Shown here piece after piece: positions 15,318 through 23,420 of a stretch of DNA of 34,718 bases. How positions within the stretch are numbered: the stretch's first letter is position 1; each line of letters starts with the position of its first letter. The notes under the pieces are model-generated. The model ran no database searches. It was given only the letters and a program-made list of their open reading frames with translations, and was not told the DNA's origin. The stretch comes from Polyangiaceae bacterium (GTDB lineage: Bacteria > Myxococcota_A > Polyangia > Polyangiales > Polyangiaceae). A program made the translations under genes and the position numbers. The stretch is from positions 1 to 34,718 of the forward strand of contig JAICQL010000066.1 in the NCBI GenBank assembly GCA_025937895.1, given 5' to 3'.

Positions 15318-16247
15318 ATGCAGCGCGCGCCCGGTTCCGAAAGAGGTCGCTTCTTCTTCCGGTGGAGGCTGGCTGCACCCCTGCTCGCGCTGCTGGCGGC
15401 CTGCGGCGGCGCGGACGTGGCACACCCCGAGGGCAGCGACAGCCTGGAGGCTGTGCTGTCGATCGAGCGGATTGAAGATGCCGTGCACGGCGAGGCGCCG
15501 GCCGCGAGCGCGATGGCTCAGTTCGTCATCCTGCCCTCAGACGCGGATGTGCAGGCCACCCTGAGCGCCGCCGGCCTGCGCAGCCAGCTGCCGGAGCGGA
15601 GCGGCTGCATGGACCAGGCAGAGGCGGCTCTGCGCGCCAATCGCTTTCCGCTGCGCGAGCCGCTGGAGTTGCTGGAAGCAGGTGAGGTCAGCATTCAGGT
15701 GGGTGAGGTGCTCACGCGCCTGGCGCTCAACTCATTCCCGCCTTCGGGCAGCGCCTCCGGGGTCATCTACACCACGCCTGATCAGTCAGCCGCGCCCCTG
15801 CCCCCGGACGAGAGCTACGCCATCCGCGCCACGGGTGCAGGCAACGTGCCTCCTTTCAGCATCGCAGGCCGCGCCCCGGCCATGCTCGCGGACATCACGG
15901 TCGGTGGCGTGCCGCTCGAGCGAGCACCGCAGCTGGTCGCCGGGCAGCCGCTGGATCTGACGTGGGCCGAGGGCAGCTCGGGGGATCGCGTGGTGGTCGA
16001 GCTGACCGACGGCGAGGCCACCCTGGTGTGCTCTTTCCCGGACGAGGACGGCTCGGGCAGCTTGCCCGGCAGCCTCACCGCACAGCTCCGCCCGGAGCCG
16101 ACGGTTCGTCTATCGCTGCGGCGCATCCGCGAGGCAGCTCAACCGCAGGGCTCCGAGGTGGTGCTCGAAGATGGGCGCGACAGTCTGGGGCTGGAGACGA
16201 TGGTGCGGTTCGACTTCGAGGTCACCGCGCTGCTGCGTGCCCTCTAG
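15318..16247 (+). CDS. Lipoprotein of unknown function
   Basis: A 309-residue protein with an Arg-rich n-region (RGRFFFRWR), a hydrophobic core and a clear lipobox (LLALLAACGG). The mature part shows no recognised domain. It includes a segment with predicted beta character (ADITVGGVPLERAPQLVAG, then LDLTWAEGSSGDRVVVELTD, then TLVCSFPDEDGSGSLPG), which suggests an Ig-like or beta-sandwich fold in the C-terminal half. It ends FDFEVTALLRAL. Neighbouring lipoprotein genes and the promoter directly upstream suggest a separately expressed envelope protein. Function not assigned. Confidence 0.75.
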   Translation: MQRAPGSERGRFFFRWRLAAPLLALLAACGGADVAHPEGSDSLEAVLSIERIEDAVHGEAPAASAMAQFVILPSDADVQATLSAAGLRSQLPERSGCMDQAEAALRANRFPLREPLELLEAGEVSIQVGEVLTRLALNSFPPSGSASGVIYTTPDQSAAPLPPDESYAIRATGAGNVPPFSIAGRAPAMLADITVGGVPLERAPQLVAGQPLDLTWAEGSSGDRVVVELTDGEATLVCSFPDEDGSGSLPGSLTAQLRPEPTVRLSLRRIREAAQPQGSEVVLEDGRDSLGLETMVRFDFEVTALLRAL

Positions 16248-16304
16248 TTTGCCCTGTACTGCGCGCCCTCTAGCTCCGACGTCGAGCGCGGCGCGCGTGC
16301 GAGC

Positions 16305-16333
16305 TTTCACCGGCCATCGCGCGCGGCTAAGGT
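16305..16333 (+). promoter_or_regulatory. Candidate promoter upstream of the hydrolase
   Basis: TTTCAC-17-TAAGGT. The -10 box resembles other TANGGT boxes in the window (28751-28756 minus, 28890-28895 plus), while the -35 is poor. Confidence 0.3.
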
Positions 16334-16340
16334 GCGCGCC

Positions 16341-16397
16341 GTGACCGGGTTGTCCAGGGCGCGCGCTGCGCGGCTGCAGGCGTTGTTCACTCGATGA
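16341..16397 (+). CDS. Candidate 18-residue upstream ORF coupled to the hydrolase gene
   Basis: GTG 16341 opens the frame MTGLSRARAARLQALFTR and ends in TGA that overlaps the ATG of the downstream hydrolase (ATGA, 16394-16397). TAAGGT (16328-16333) stands 7 nt before the GTG with a weak TTTCAC -35 (16305-16310) at 17-nt spacing, so this would be a leaderless short ORF. The peptide is Arg/Ala/Leu-rich, with no known motif. It could be a translational coupling device. It could also be chance, since a GC-rich 18-codon frame is not rare. Confidence 0.35.
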   Translation: MTGLSRARAARLQALFTR

Positions 16398-17521
16398 GCG
16401 ACGTTCACCACGTCTATCTCATCCCGGGCATGTTCGGCTTCGCCAACCTGGCGGGCTATGACTACTTCGGCCATGTGCGCCACGCGCTGGAGCGCCGCTA
16501 TGCGGACGCCGGCGTGCCCGTCAGCGTACAGGTCGTGGCCCCCCCGCCCACCGCCAGCTTGCGCCATCGCGCACGGTTGCTCGCGCGCGCGGTGCATCGC
16601 AGCGCCGGCCCCGGCCCCATCCACCTCGTAGGTCACTCCACAGGCGGCATCGACGTGCGCCTCGTGCTCTCCTCCACCCGCAACTTGCGGGTGCAGGACG
16701 AGGAGCTGCGCTGGACCGAGCGCGTCGCCTCCGCCGTCTCGCTCAACGCGCCTCACTATGGCACCCCGCTCGCCACTTACTTCACCACTCTGGCTGGCGC
16801 CCGCGTGCTGTACGCGCTCAGCCTGCTCACCGTCGTCTCCTTGTCGCTGAGCGAGCCGTCGCTCGCCATCTTCTCGCGGGTGCTGGCCGGGCTGGGCAGC
16901 ATTGATCAGGTGTTCGGCGGCGATCTGCGCATGATCAGCCGCGCCACGGATGTGCTGCTGCGCTTCGTCGATCGCGACGGCCGCAACACGATCCAGGCCT
17001 ACCTGAACAAGATCCGGCTCGATCAAGGCGCGCTGATCCAGACCACGCCCGAGGCGATGGACCTGTTCAACGCTGCGACCCAGGACCGCAGCGCCGTGCG
17101 CTACGGCTCCATCGTCACCGGCGCGCCCCCCCCGGGCACGGCGGCGCTGGCCCGGCGCTTCTCGCCGTACAACGCCTTCAGCGCCGCGCTGTTCGCCACC
17201 ATCCAGCGTTTCACCGCGCAACGGCACCAGCGCTACGGCTACGCCTCCGTGTCGCCCGAGGTGCAGGATCGCCTGTCGCGCGCGATCGGCTCCGACGTGA
17301 ACGAGCGCACCTCCGACGGTGTGGTGCCGACCCTGAGCATGGTCTGGGACCGCTTGTTGTGGTGCGGCGCCGCCGACCACCTGGACGTGCTCGGGCACTT
17401 CTACGACGAGTTTCGCCCGACGCGGCACGTGGACTGGCTGACCAGCGGCGCGGACTTCGGCAGACCGCAGTTCTGGCGCATGATGGACACCTTGGTCCGG
17501 TTTCAGCTCGAAACCCTGTAA
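16394..17521 (+). CDS. Alpha/beta-hydrolase, triacylglycerol lipase/esterase-like
   Basis: A 375-residue protein opening HHVYLIPGMFGFANLAGYDYF, the oxyanion-side loop of lipase-type hydrolases. The nucleophile elbow is GHSTGG with Ser82. SLNAPHYGTPLA follows as in lipases acting on lipid esters. The likely acid is Asp in NERTSDGVVPT and the likely base His in CGAADHLDVLGHF. The middle holds a hydrophobic patch (YALSLLTVVSLSL) that may be a lid or membrane contact. There is no signal peptide, so it is probably cytosolic unless exported otherwise. The start ATG overlaps the stop of a short upstream ORF; no Shine-Dalgarno is visible. Substrate unknown. Confidence 0.85.
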   Translation: MSDVHHVYLIPGMFGFANLAGYDYFGHVRHALERRYADAGVPVSVQVVAPPPTASLRHRARLLARAVHRSAGPGPIHLVGHSTGGIDVRLVLSSTRNLRVQDEELRWTERVASAVSLNAPHYGTPLATYFTTLAGARVLYALSLLTVVSLSLSEPSLAIFSRVLAGLGSIDQVFGGDLRMISRATDVLLRFVDRDGRNTIQAYLNKIRLDQGALIQTTPEAMDLFNAATQDRSAVRYGSIVTGAPPPGTAALARRFSPYNAFSAALFATIQRFTAQRHQRYGYASVSPEVQDRLSRAIGSDVNERTSDGVVPTLSMVWDRLLWCGAADHLDVLGHFYDEFRPTRHVDWLTSGADFGRPQFWRMMDTLVRFQLETL

Positions 17522-17675
17522 CACTCGCTGCGCCGCTCGCGGCCTCTCGCGGAGGTCTGACCAGTGCGACGACCGCGAGCGCTGCCTGCAAGCATGCCGC
17601 GGTGACTCGAAACGGCAGGAATTCCGCCGAAAAATAGCTGCGCACACGGTGGCGATTCTGGCATTGTCGCGCCCG

Positions 17676-18581
17676 ATGCTGACGTATGTGGATGGGCGAT
17701 TCGTGCCCGATGGCGAGGCCACCATCAGTGTGCGCTCGCGCGGGCTGAACTATGGGCTCGGCTGCTTTGCCGGGGTCCGCGGGTATCTGGCCGACGACGG
17801 ACAGCAGGTATTTGTATTCCGGCTCGATGATCACGTGCGCCGGCTCGAGCTCTCGGCAAAGATGCTGTTCCTGCGCAGTGAGCCTTTCGCACAGGCGCGC
17901 CAGGCCGTGCTCGAGGTGCTGCGCAAGAACGAGGTGCACTACGACGTGTACCTGCGGCCGATGGTGATCAGCAACTCCACCGAGCTGTCCCCGGTGCTGC
18001 GCGAGCAGGACAGCTCGTTCATCGTCTATTGCTTGCCGCTCAAGCGCTACATCGACAAGGAGTCGATCGACGTCTGCGTCTCCTCCTGGCGCCGCACGTC
18101 GGACAACGCGATCCCGTCGCGGGCCAAGCCGACCGGCGGCTATCTGAACAGTGCCCTGGCGCGGCGCGAGGCGTTCGACAATGGCTTCGATGAGGCCATC
18201 CTGCTGACGGAGGCCGGGCTGGTGAGCGAGGGCAGCGCGGAGCACGTGTTCATCGTGCGTGACGGGCAGCTGATCTCTCCGCCCTCCACCGAGCACAACC
18301 TGGACGGCATCACCCGCCGCACGTTGCTGGCGCTGGCGCGCGAAGATCTGGGCATTCCCGTGCTGGAGCGCCCGATCGGGCGCACGGAGCTCTACACCTC
18401 GGATGAGCTCTTCCTGTGCGGCACCGGCGCGGAGGTCACGCCCGTGCGCTCGGTAGATCGGCGCAAGGTGGGGGACGGCGGCGTGGGCCCCGTCACCACC
18501 CGACTGAAGAGCCACTATCAAGACGTGGTGCACGGCCGGGTACCAGAGCGCCTGCGCTGGCTCACCCCCGTGTGGGGTTGA
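17676..18581 (+). CDS. ilvE: Class IV aminotransferase, branched-chain type
   Basis: A 301-residue PLP enzyme starting MLTYVDGRFVPDGEATISVRS, the usual IlvE opening. Landmarks include GLNYGLGCFAGVRGY, SRAKPTGGYLNSALARREA (Lys151 binds PLP), ILLTEAGLVSEGSAEHVFIV, HNLDGITRRTLL and FLCGTGAEVTPVRSVD. The family transaminates Leu/Ile/Val with 2-oxoglutarate; D-amino-acid transaminase or 4-amino-4-deoxychorismate lyase activity is less likely because the GTGAEVTPV motif favours IlvE. Two starts are possible: ATG 17676 (preferred by family length) or GTG 17649, which adds nine residues. A near-palindrome CGGCAGGAATTCCGCCG lies at 17613-17629. Confidence 0.88.
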   Translation: MLTYVDGRFVPDGEATISVRSRGLNYGLGCFAGVRGYLADDGQQVFVFRLDDHVRRLELSAKMLFLRSEPFAQARQAVLEVLRKNEVHYDVYLRPMVISNSTELSPVLREQDSSFIVYCLPLKRYIDKESIDVCVSSWRRTSDNAIPSRAKPTGGYLNSALARREAFDNGFDEAILLTEAGLVSEGSAEHVFIVRDGQLISPPSTEHNLDGITRRTLLALAREDLGIPVLERPIGRTELYTSDELFLCGTGAEVTPVRSVDRRKVGDGGVGPVTTRLKSHYQDVVHGRVPERLRWLTPVWG

Positions 18582-18600
18582 TGCTGTCTGGCGAGTGGAG

Positions 18601-19245
18601 CTAGCGCCGGCGGGGCAGCTCGAGCCGTTGATCCGACAGCTCGAGCCGCGTCGTCGGCGGGGGTGCAAGGCTGTTGCGCAGATTGCCGGAGAGGCGCGCG
18701 CCGAGGCAGCGCTCGATCAGCGCCAGCCCCAGCTCCACCGCACCCGCGCTGGCGCCGCAGCTGAGCAGCTTGCCGCTGGGCGAGCGCACCACCCCACCCG
18801 ACTCCACACAGCGTGCGCCCGGCACGTGGCTGGTCAAGAGCTCCCTGTTCTCGCTGGTAACGGCCAGCTCCTGCCCGTCGAGCAGGCCTGCCGCACCGAG
18901 CACCAGGGCTCCGCTGCCGATGGCCAGCGCCACGTCCAGCGCCGGCCAGATCCGCGCACACCAGTCGGTCACGGCCGGATTCTGCGCAGCAACACGCGCG
19001 CCATAGCCGCCCGGCACGAGCAGGATCTCGGGTGCCGGGCAGTCTGCCAGCACGTATTGCGCCTCCAGACGCAACATGCTGCGCGTCTCCACCAGACCGG
19101 CGCGCTCGGCCGTGGGCAAGAGCCGGAAGGGCCGCCAGTTCCAGTGCCTGCCGGCGAGCGAGGTCAGCTGCATCACCGCCGCCACGTCCCAGAGCTCCAC
19201 TTCATCAAAGAGCAGGACGGCGAGGTTTCGCGAGCTGGTACGCAC
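18601..19245 (-). CDS. DJ-1/PfpI superfamily protein without the nucleophile Cys
   Basis: A 214-residue protein with the class I glutamine amidotransferase-like fold: NLAVLLFDEVELWDVAAVMQ, ILLVPGGYGARVAAQNP, then VALAIGSGALVLGAAGLLDG. In the family the elbow reads VCTGA or similar; here it is IGSGA, so the Cys is replaced by Gly110. LLSCGASAGAVELGLALIE is the later conserved segment. This is closest to the N-terminal domain of AraC-type GATase1 regulators or isonitrile hydratases, but no AraC HTH follows. Catalysis by the usual Cys is not possible, so a binding or regulatory role is likely. The GTG start fits a leaderless promoter (TTGAGC-17-TACGCT). Confidence 0.85.
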   Translation of the reverse strand: MRTSSRNLAVLLFDEVELWDVAAVMQLTSLAGRHWNWRPFRLLPTAERAGLVETRSMLRLEAQYVLADCPAPEILLVPGGYGARVAAQNPAVTDWCARIWPALDVALAIGSGALVLGAAGLLDGQELAVTSENRELLTSHVPGARCVESGGVVRSPSGKLLSCGASAGAVELGLALIERCLGARLSGNLRNSLAPPPTTRLELSDQRLELPRRR

Positions 19246-19282
19246 GGCACAAAAGCGTAGCGTGCTTTGCCCCAGCGCTCAA
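19246..19282 (-). promoter_or_regulatory. Candidate leaderless promoter of the DJ-1/PfpI gene
   Basis: Minus-strand TTGAGC (19282-19277), a 17-nt spacer and TACGCT (19259-19254) stand 8 nt before the GTG at 19245. The -10 hexamer is identical to that before pspA. Confidence 0.5.
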
Positions 19283-19310
19283 AGCCCCGCGTGGACTGGC
19301 GCGCAGCGCG

Positions 19311-19340
19311 TTGACGCGGCGGCAGCGCAGGCGGCACAAT
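19311..19340 (+). promoter_or_regulatory. Candidate leaderless promoter of the ABC permease/ATPase operon
   Basis: TTGACG (19311-19316), an 18-nt spacer and CACAAT (19335-19340) are followed by GCTTAC and the ATG at 19347. The -35 matches consensus in five of six positions. The predicted start of transcription is the A of the ATG or one base before it. Confidence 0.55.
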
Positions 19341-19346
19341 GCTTAC

Positions 19347-20342
19347 ATGAGCGCCCGCGCCTCCGAGCGCGCTTCGGAGGGAGCGACCGGCGAGACTGGT
19401 GATACTGCCAGCGCAGGCGCGAGGGAGGCAGCCCAGCATGCCCCCGCGCCCTGGCTGGATGCGCGCAAGCTGGGCATCGTGGCCCGCTTCGAGCTGGCAG
19501 AGGCGCTGCGCTCGCGGCTGGTGGTGGTGGTGCTGGCTCTGTACGGGGCGGGCGCGGCGCTGGGGGCTTTCCTGTTCGTGCAGGCGCTGGACGCGGCAGA
19601 GCGCAGCGTGCGCACGGCGCTGGACGCCCAGCTCAACGCACACGAGCTGCCGCCCGGCGAGGTGCAGCGCCAGGCGGTGAGCCAGGTGCTCGCTCACCTG
19701 ATCGACGATCGCGAGCTGCTCGCCGATCTGCTGGCGGCGGACCCGCTGGCGCTGTTCTACGGCTTCATGGCGCTGCAGCTGGTGGCGCCCTTCGTGCTGC
19801 TCACCTCCGCGGGCAGCCACGCCACCGACGTGAGCCGCGGCACGACCCGCTTCTTGCTCACCCGCTGCGAGCGGCTGACCTGGTCGCTGGGCAAGACGCT
19901 GGCACACGCCGCCTTGCTCGCCCTCGGCCTGGCGCTGTCGGCGCTGACCGCCGCGGCGGTGGGCTTCTGGCAGGGGCACCTCGGCGCGGCCAGCGTGCCC
20001 TGGCTGGTGCGTGCAGCCGGGCGGGCTCTGGTCTACGGCCTGGCGTACCTGGGTATCTTCGCCGGTGTAGGGCTGGCCATCCCCTCCCCTTCGCGCGCGC
20101 GAGCCGGCTGTGTGCTGGTGCTGCTCGGCTGCGGGCTGGGGCACACGCTCAGCCAGTCGGGCTGGCTGGCAGCGCTCCTGCCCGGTGTGCAGCTGCTGGG
20201 CTGGGTGTTTCCCGGCCAGTACCAGGAGCTGTTGTGGTCACCGAGCTGGCTGCTCTCGGGCCTCGCGGCGCTCGGCCTGCTGGCGCTGGGCGCGCTCGGC
20301 CTCGCCGGCGGGCACCTGCGCTTTCGTGGAGCCGACGCGTGA
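19347..20342 (+). CDS. ABC-2 type transporter permease
   Basis: A 331-residue membrane protein. After a 35-residue hydrophilic N-terminus, ARFELAEALRSRLVVVVLALYG marks the start of the ABC-2 permease fold. Hydrophobic segments follow at about 55-75 and 135-160, then a cluster of four between 180 and 325 (LLALGLALSALTAAAVGFW; LVYGLAYLGIFAGVGLAI; CVLVLLGCGLGHTLSQ; LLSGLAALGLLALGALGLAGG). TDVSRGTTRFLLT resembles the EKERGTLxxLLxTP loop that contacts the ATPase. The ATPase gene overlaps its stop (GTGA). Substrate unknown; NosY-like exporters share this form. ATG 19347 was chosen over longer upstream frames because the promoter abuts it. Confidence 0.88.
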   Translation: MSARASERASEGATGETGDTASAGAREAAQHAPAPWLDARKLGIVARFELAEALRSRLVVVVLALYGAGAALGAFLFVQALDAAERSVRTALDAQLNAHELPPGEVQRQAVSQVLAHLIDDRELLADLLAADPLALFYGFMALQLVAPFVLLTSAGSHATDVSRGTTRFLLTRCERLTWSLGKTLAHAALLALGLALSALTAAAVGFWQGHLGAASVPWLVRAAGRALVYGLAYLGIFAGVGLAIPSPSRARAGCVLVLLGCGLGHTLSQSGWLAALLPGVQLLGWVFPGQYQELLWSPSWLLSGLAALGLLALGALGLAGGHLRFRGADA

Positions 20343-21295
20343 ACGAGGCCGGCGCAGCGGGCGGCTCTGCCCACGCGGTGGTGCTGCGCGAGCTACACAA
20401 GAGCTACGGCGCTCGCCCCGCGCTCTCGGGCCTGAGCTGCGCGATCCCGCGCGGCTCGATCTGCGCCGTGATCGGCCCCAACGGCGCGGGCAAGACCACC
20501 ACGTTCGGCGCCATCGCCGGCCTGCTGCGCGTGGACTCGGGCACGGTGGAGCTGTTCGGTGAGGGCCCGTTTTCCGCGCGCCGGCACGCCGGCAGGGTCG
20601 GGCTGCTGCCGCAGGACAGCTTCCCCAGCCCGCACGCCACCTTGCTCCAGAGCCTCTGCTACTACGGCGAGCTGCAGGGCCTGAGCCGCGCGCGAGCCGC
20701 GCGCGAGGCGGAGCTGTGGCTCGAGCGAGTGCGCCTGAGCGATCGCGCTCGGCTGCGCCAGAGCCAGCTGTCGCACGGCATGCGGCGGCGCTTTGCAGTG
20801 GCGCAGTCGTTCCTGGGCGAGCCGGAGCTGGTGCTCCTGGATGAGCCCACGGCGGGCGTCGATCCGGAGCTCGCGCACGAGCTGCGTGCGCTGTTCCGCG
20901 AGCGCCGCGGCAGAGCTACCCTGCTGATCAGCTCCCACGTGCTCAGCGAGCTGCAGGAGCTGTGTGACTACGCAGTTGTGCTGGAGCGCGGTCGTTGCGT
21001 GAGCCAGGGCACGATGCAGCGCCTGCTGCGCGCCGACACGCTGGTGCGGGTCACCCTGCGCCGCGCCCCTGATCTCGATCGGCTGGAGCGGCAGCTGCCG
21101 GGGGCCAGCCTCGAGTTTCAGGCCCCGGAGCTGCTGGTGCGCTGGAGCGCGGCGGGAGAGCTGGAGCAGCTCAACGAGCAGCTGCTGCGCGCGCTGCTGG
21201 AGCAGGGCGCCGGCATCCTGGGGCTGGCAGCGGGGCAGAGTCTGGAGGCCAGCTACCTGGAGGAGCGGCGGGCGCTGCGCTCCTCTGGCCCGTGA
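20339..21295 (+). CDS. ABC transporter ATP-binding protein
   Basis: A 318-residue ATPase from GTG 20339, which overlaps the permease stop by 4 nt. Motifs in order are Walker A GPNGAGKTTT, Q-loop LLPQDSFPSP, signature LSHGMRRRFAVAQ, Walker B LVLLDEPTAGVDP and H-loop ISSHVLSEL. The signature has His in place of the second Gly of LSGGM. A C-terminal region of about 90 residues beyond the nucleotide-binding domain (LVRVTLRRAPDLDRLERQL onwards) resembles the DUF4162-type tail of ABC-2 exporters. It works with the permease encoded just upstream, probably in export; the cargo cannot be told. Confidence 0.92.
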   Translation: MNEAGAAGGSAHAVVLRELHKSYGARPALSGLSCAIPRGSICAVIGPNGAGKTTTFGAIAGLLRVDSGTVELFGEGPFSARRHAGRVGLLPQDSFPSPHATLLQSLCYYGELQGLSRARAAREAELWLERVRLSDRARLRQSQLSHGMRRRFAVAQSFLGEPELVLLDEPTAGVDPELAHELRALFRERRGRATLLISSHVLSELQELCDYAVVLERGRCVSQGTMQRLLRADTLVRVTLRRAPDLDRLERQLPGASLEFQAPELLVRWSAAGELEQLNEQLLRALLEQGAGILGLAAGQSLEASYLEERRALRSSGP

Positions 21296-21315
21296 GCGCC
21301 GCATTTCTCTGGGGT

Positions 21316-21340
21316 GCGCGAGCAGCAACGCGCCTCGCGC
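21316..21340. terminator. Hairpin between convergent operons
   Basis: GCGCGAG (21316-21322) pairs perfectly with CTCGCGC (21334-21340) around an 11-nt loop, inside the 68-nt gap between the ABC ATPase and the convergent oppF. There is no T-run, so it is a tentative terminator only. Confidence 0.35.
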
Positions 21341-21363
21341 CAGCGCCTGGGCCCGAGCAGCGC

Positions 21364-22377
21364 TCAGCCGTGCGGGAACCAGCAGGCGACCTCGTGCGCG
21401 CCGTCGGGCTCCGTGGCCACCAGCACCGGGACCTCGCTCTGGCAGGGATCGAGCTGGGCGCGCGGGCAGCGCGGATGAAACGGGCAACCGCTGACCGGCT
21501 GGAACGGGCTGGGTGGCTCGCCCTCCAGCAGCACGCGCAGCCGCCGCCGCCGCGGATCCACCTCGGGGATGGCGTTGAGCAGCGCGCGCGTGTACGGGTG
21601 GCGCGCGCCGACGCGCAGCGCCTCGGCGCTGGCGCTCTCCACCACCCGCCCCGCGTACATCACCAGCACGCGCTGGCTCACGTGCAGCACCATGCGCAGG
21701 TCGTGCGAGATGAACAGATAGGAGTGCCGGCGCTCCGCCTGGAGCCAGCCGAGCAGCTCCACCACCCGCCGCTGATCGGAGGCGTCGAGCGCGGCGATCG
21801 GCTCGTCGCACACGATGAAGCGGGGCCCGAGCGCCAGCGCACGCGCGATGCTGACCCGCTGGCACTGCCCGCTCGACAGCTCGTGGGGCCGGCGGGCGCG
21901 CAGCTCTGGCGACAGGCCCACCGTGCGCAGCAACTCCGCCACTCGCTCGCCGCGCTCGGCCGCGCTGCGAGCCAGGCCGTGGATGAGCAGCGGCTCGGCC
22001 ACGATCTGCTCCACCGTCCAGCGCTCATCGAGGGCCGCGGCGGCGTCTTGAAATAGCACCTGCAGGCTCTTGCGCAGCGGCCGCAGATCTCGCTCGTGGT
22101 AGTGGGTGATCTCGCGCCCCTCGAACCAGACCTGGCCGTAGCTGGGCTCGCTCAGGCGCAGCAACAGCCGGCCGAGGGTGGTCTTGCCGCTGCCGCTCTC
22201 GCCCACCAGCCCCACCGTCTCCGCCGGCGCGATCTCGATCGACGCATCCTGCACCGCGCGCACCACCCGCGTCTGCTTCAAGGTGCCGCCCGGCAGCGCG
22301 AAGAACTTCGAGAGCTGGATGCCGCGCAGCAGCTCCTCCGGCGGCGCGCGCGGGGTGTCGGGCGGCGCAGCGCTCAA
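21364..22377 (-). CDS. oppF: Oligopeptide/dipeptide ABC transporter ATPase, OppF/DppF type
   Basis: A 337-residue ATPase with Walker A GESGSGKTTLGRL, signature LSSGQCQRVSIARAL, Walker B FIVCDEPIAALDAS and the switch His in FISHDLRM. The C-terminal oligo_HPY extension ends in the Cys motif GCPFHPRCPRAQLDPC typical of OppF/DppF. The usual second Gly of LSGGQ is Ser. The TTG start overlaps the oppD stop (TTGA), so translation is coupled. It energises uptake of peptides or related nickel or sugar ligands. No permease or substrate-binding protein is encoded nearby, so partners must lie elsewhere. Confidence 0.93.
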   Translation of the reverse strand: MSAAPPDTPRAPPEELLRGIQLSKFFALPGGTLKQTRVVRAVQDASIEIAPAETVGLVGESGSGKTTLGRLLLRLSEPSYGQVWFEGREITHYHERDLRPLRKSLQVLFQDAAAALDERWTVEQIVAEPLLIHGLARSAAERGERVAELLRTVGLSPELRARRPHELSSGQCQRVSIARALALGPRFIVCDEPIAALDASDQRRVVELLGWLQAERRHSYLFISHDLRMVLHVSQRVLVMYAGRVVESASAEALRVGARHPYTRALLNAIPEVDPRRRRLRVLLEGEPPSPFQPVSGCPFHPRCPRAQLDPCQSEVPVLVATEPDGAHEVACWFPHG

Positions 22378-23420
22378 GGCCGAGGCTCCAGCTCGCCGTG
22401 CAGGCGCGGATAGAAGCAGCGCGAGCGGTGCCGCGCGCTCGCCGGCTCCAGCAAGGGCCGCTCGCCGGTGCAGCGCATGAAGCGCTCGGGCGCTGCCGCG
22501 CGCTGGGAGCAGCGTGCGGCGAAGGAGCAGCCAGCTGCATCGGGCCAGAGCGGCAGCACCGGCGCCGCCGCCGGTCCGGACGCGGCGCTCGCCGGCCAGC
22601 GAGCGCTGCCGTGGCCCGGGATGTTCTCCAGCAAGCTGAGTGTGTAGGGGTGCTGGGGCTGGCCGAGCACGCTGCGGGTGGGCCCGGCCTCCACCACCTG
22701 GCCCGCGTACAGCACGACGATCTCACTCGCGATCTCCGCTGCCACGCACAGATCGTGGGTGATGAACAGCAGCCCGCGCCGCTCGCCCTGCGCCAGGCGC
22801 GTGAACAGATCCAGAATTTGCGCCTGGATGGGCGCATCCAGCCCCGTGGTGGGCTCATCGGCGATCAGCAGCGCAGGCTGGCTGGCGAGCGCGAGCGCGA
22901 TCATCAGCCGGCGCCGCATGCCGGCGGACAGCTGATGCGGATACAGATCGACGAGCGCGTCCGGATCGGGCAGCTCCACGCGCACCAGTAGCTCGCGCAC
23001 CTGGGCGCGCCCTGCCCTGCTCGCGCTCTGCAGCAGCGGCACGGGCCCGAGCTGGCCCCCGGCACGCAAGGCCAGCGCCAGCTGCCAGCCCACCGTGTGC
23101 ACGGCGCTGAGCGCCGTGGCGGGCTCCTGGAAGATCATGCCGATGCCGCGCCCGCGAACCTGCGCCAGCTCGCGCGCGGAGGCCTGCAGCAGGTCCCGCC
23201 CCTCGAACAGGATCTGCCCGCCGGTGGCCTGCGCGCCCTCGGGCAGCAAACCGGCGATGGACAGCGCCGTGAGGCTCTTGCCCGAGCCGCTGTCGCCCAC
23301 CAGCGCCACGATGCTGCCGCGCGGCACGTCGAACGTCACCGCCTCCAGCGCGCCGCGCGAGCTACCAGCGAAGCGCGTCGAGAGCTCGCGCACGCTGAGC
23401 AAGGGCTCGGCTGAATCCAC
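22374..23420 (-). CDS. oppD: Oligopeptide/dipeptide ABC transporter ATPase, OppD/DppD type
   Basis: A 348-residue ATPase: LLSVRELSTRFAG at the start, Walker A GDSGSGKSLTALS, the family block GRGIGMIFQEPATALSAVHTVG, signature LSAGMRRRLMIALAL, Walker B LLIADEPTTGLDAPIQ and FITHDLCVAAEIA. The C-terminal domain contains GCSFAARCSQRAAAPERFMRC. The signature again deviates from LSGGM (Ala for the second Gly). The GTG start at 23420 shares its G with the TAG stop of the upstream lipoprotein gene (TAGTG), showing tight coupling of lipoprotein, OppD and OppF. Confidence 0.93.
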   Translation of the reverse strand: MDSAEPLLSVRELSTRFAGSSRGALEAVTFDVPRGSIVALVGDSGSGKSLTALSIAGLLPEGAQATGGQILFEGRDLLQASARELAQVRGRGIGMIFQEPATALSAVHTVGWQLALALRAGGQLGPVPLLQSASRAGRAQVRELLVRVELPDPDALVDLYPHQLSAGMRRRLMIALALASQPALLIADEPTTGLDAPIQAQILDLFTRLAQGERRGLLFITHDLCVAAEIASEIVVLYAGQVVEAGPTRSVLGQPQHPYTLSLLENIPGHGSARWPASAASGPAAAPVLPLWPDAAGCSFAARCSQRAAAPERFMRCTGERPLLEPASARHRSRCFYPRLHGELEPRP

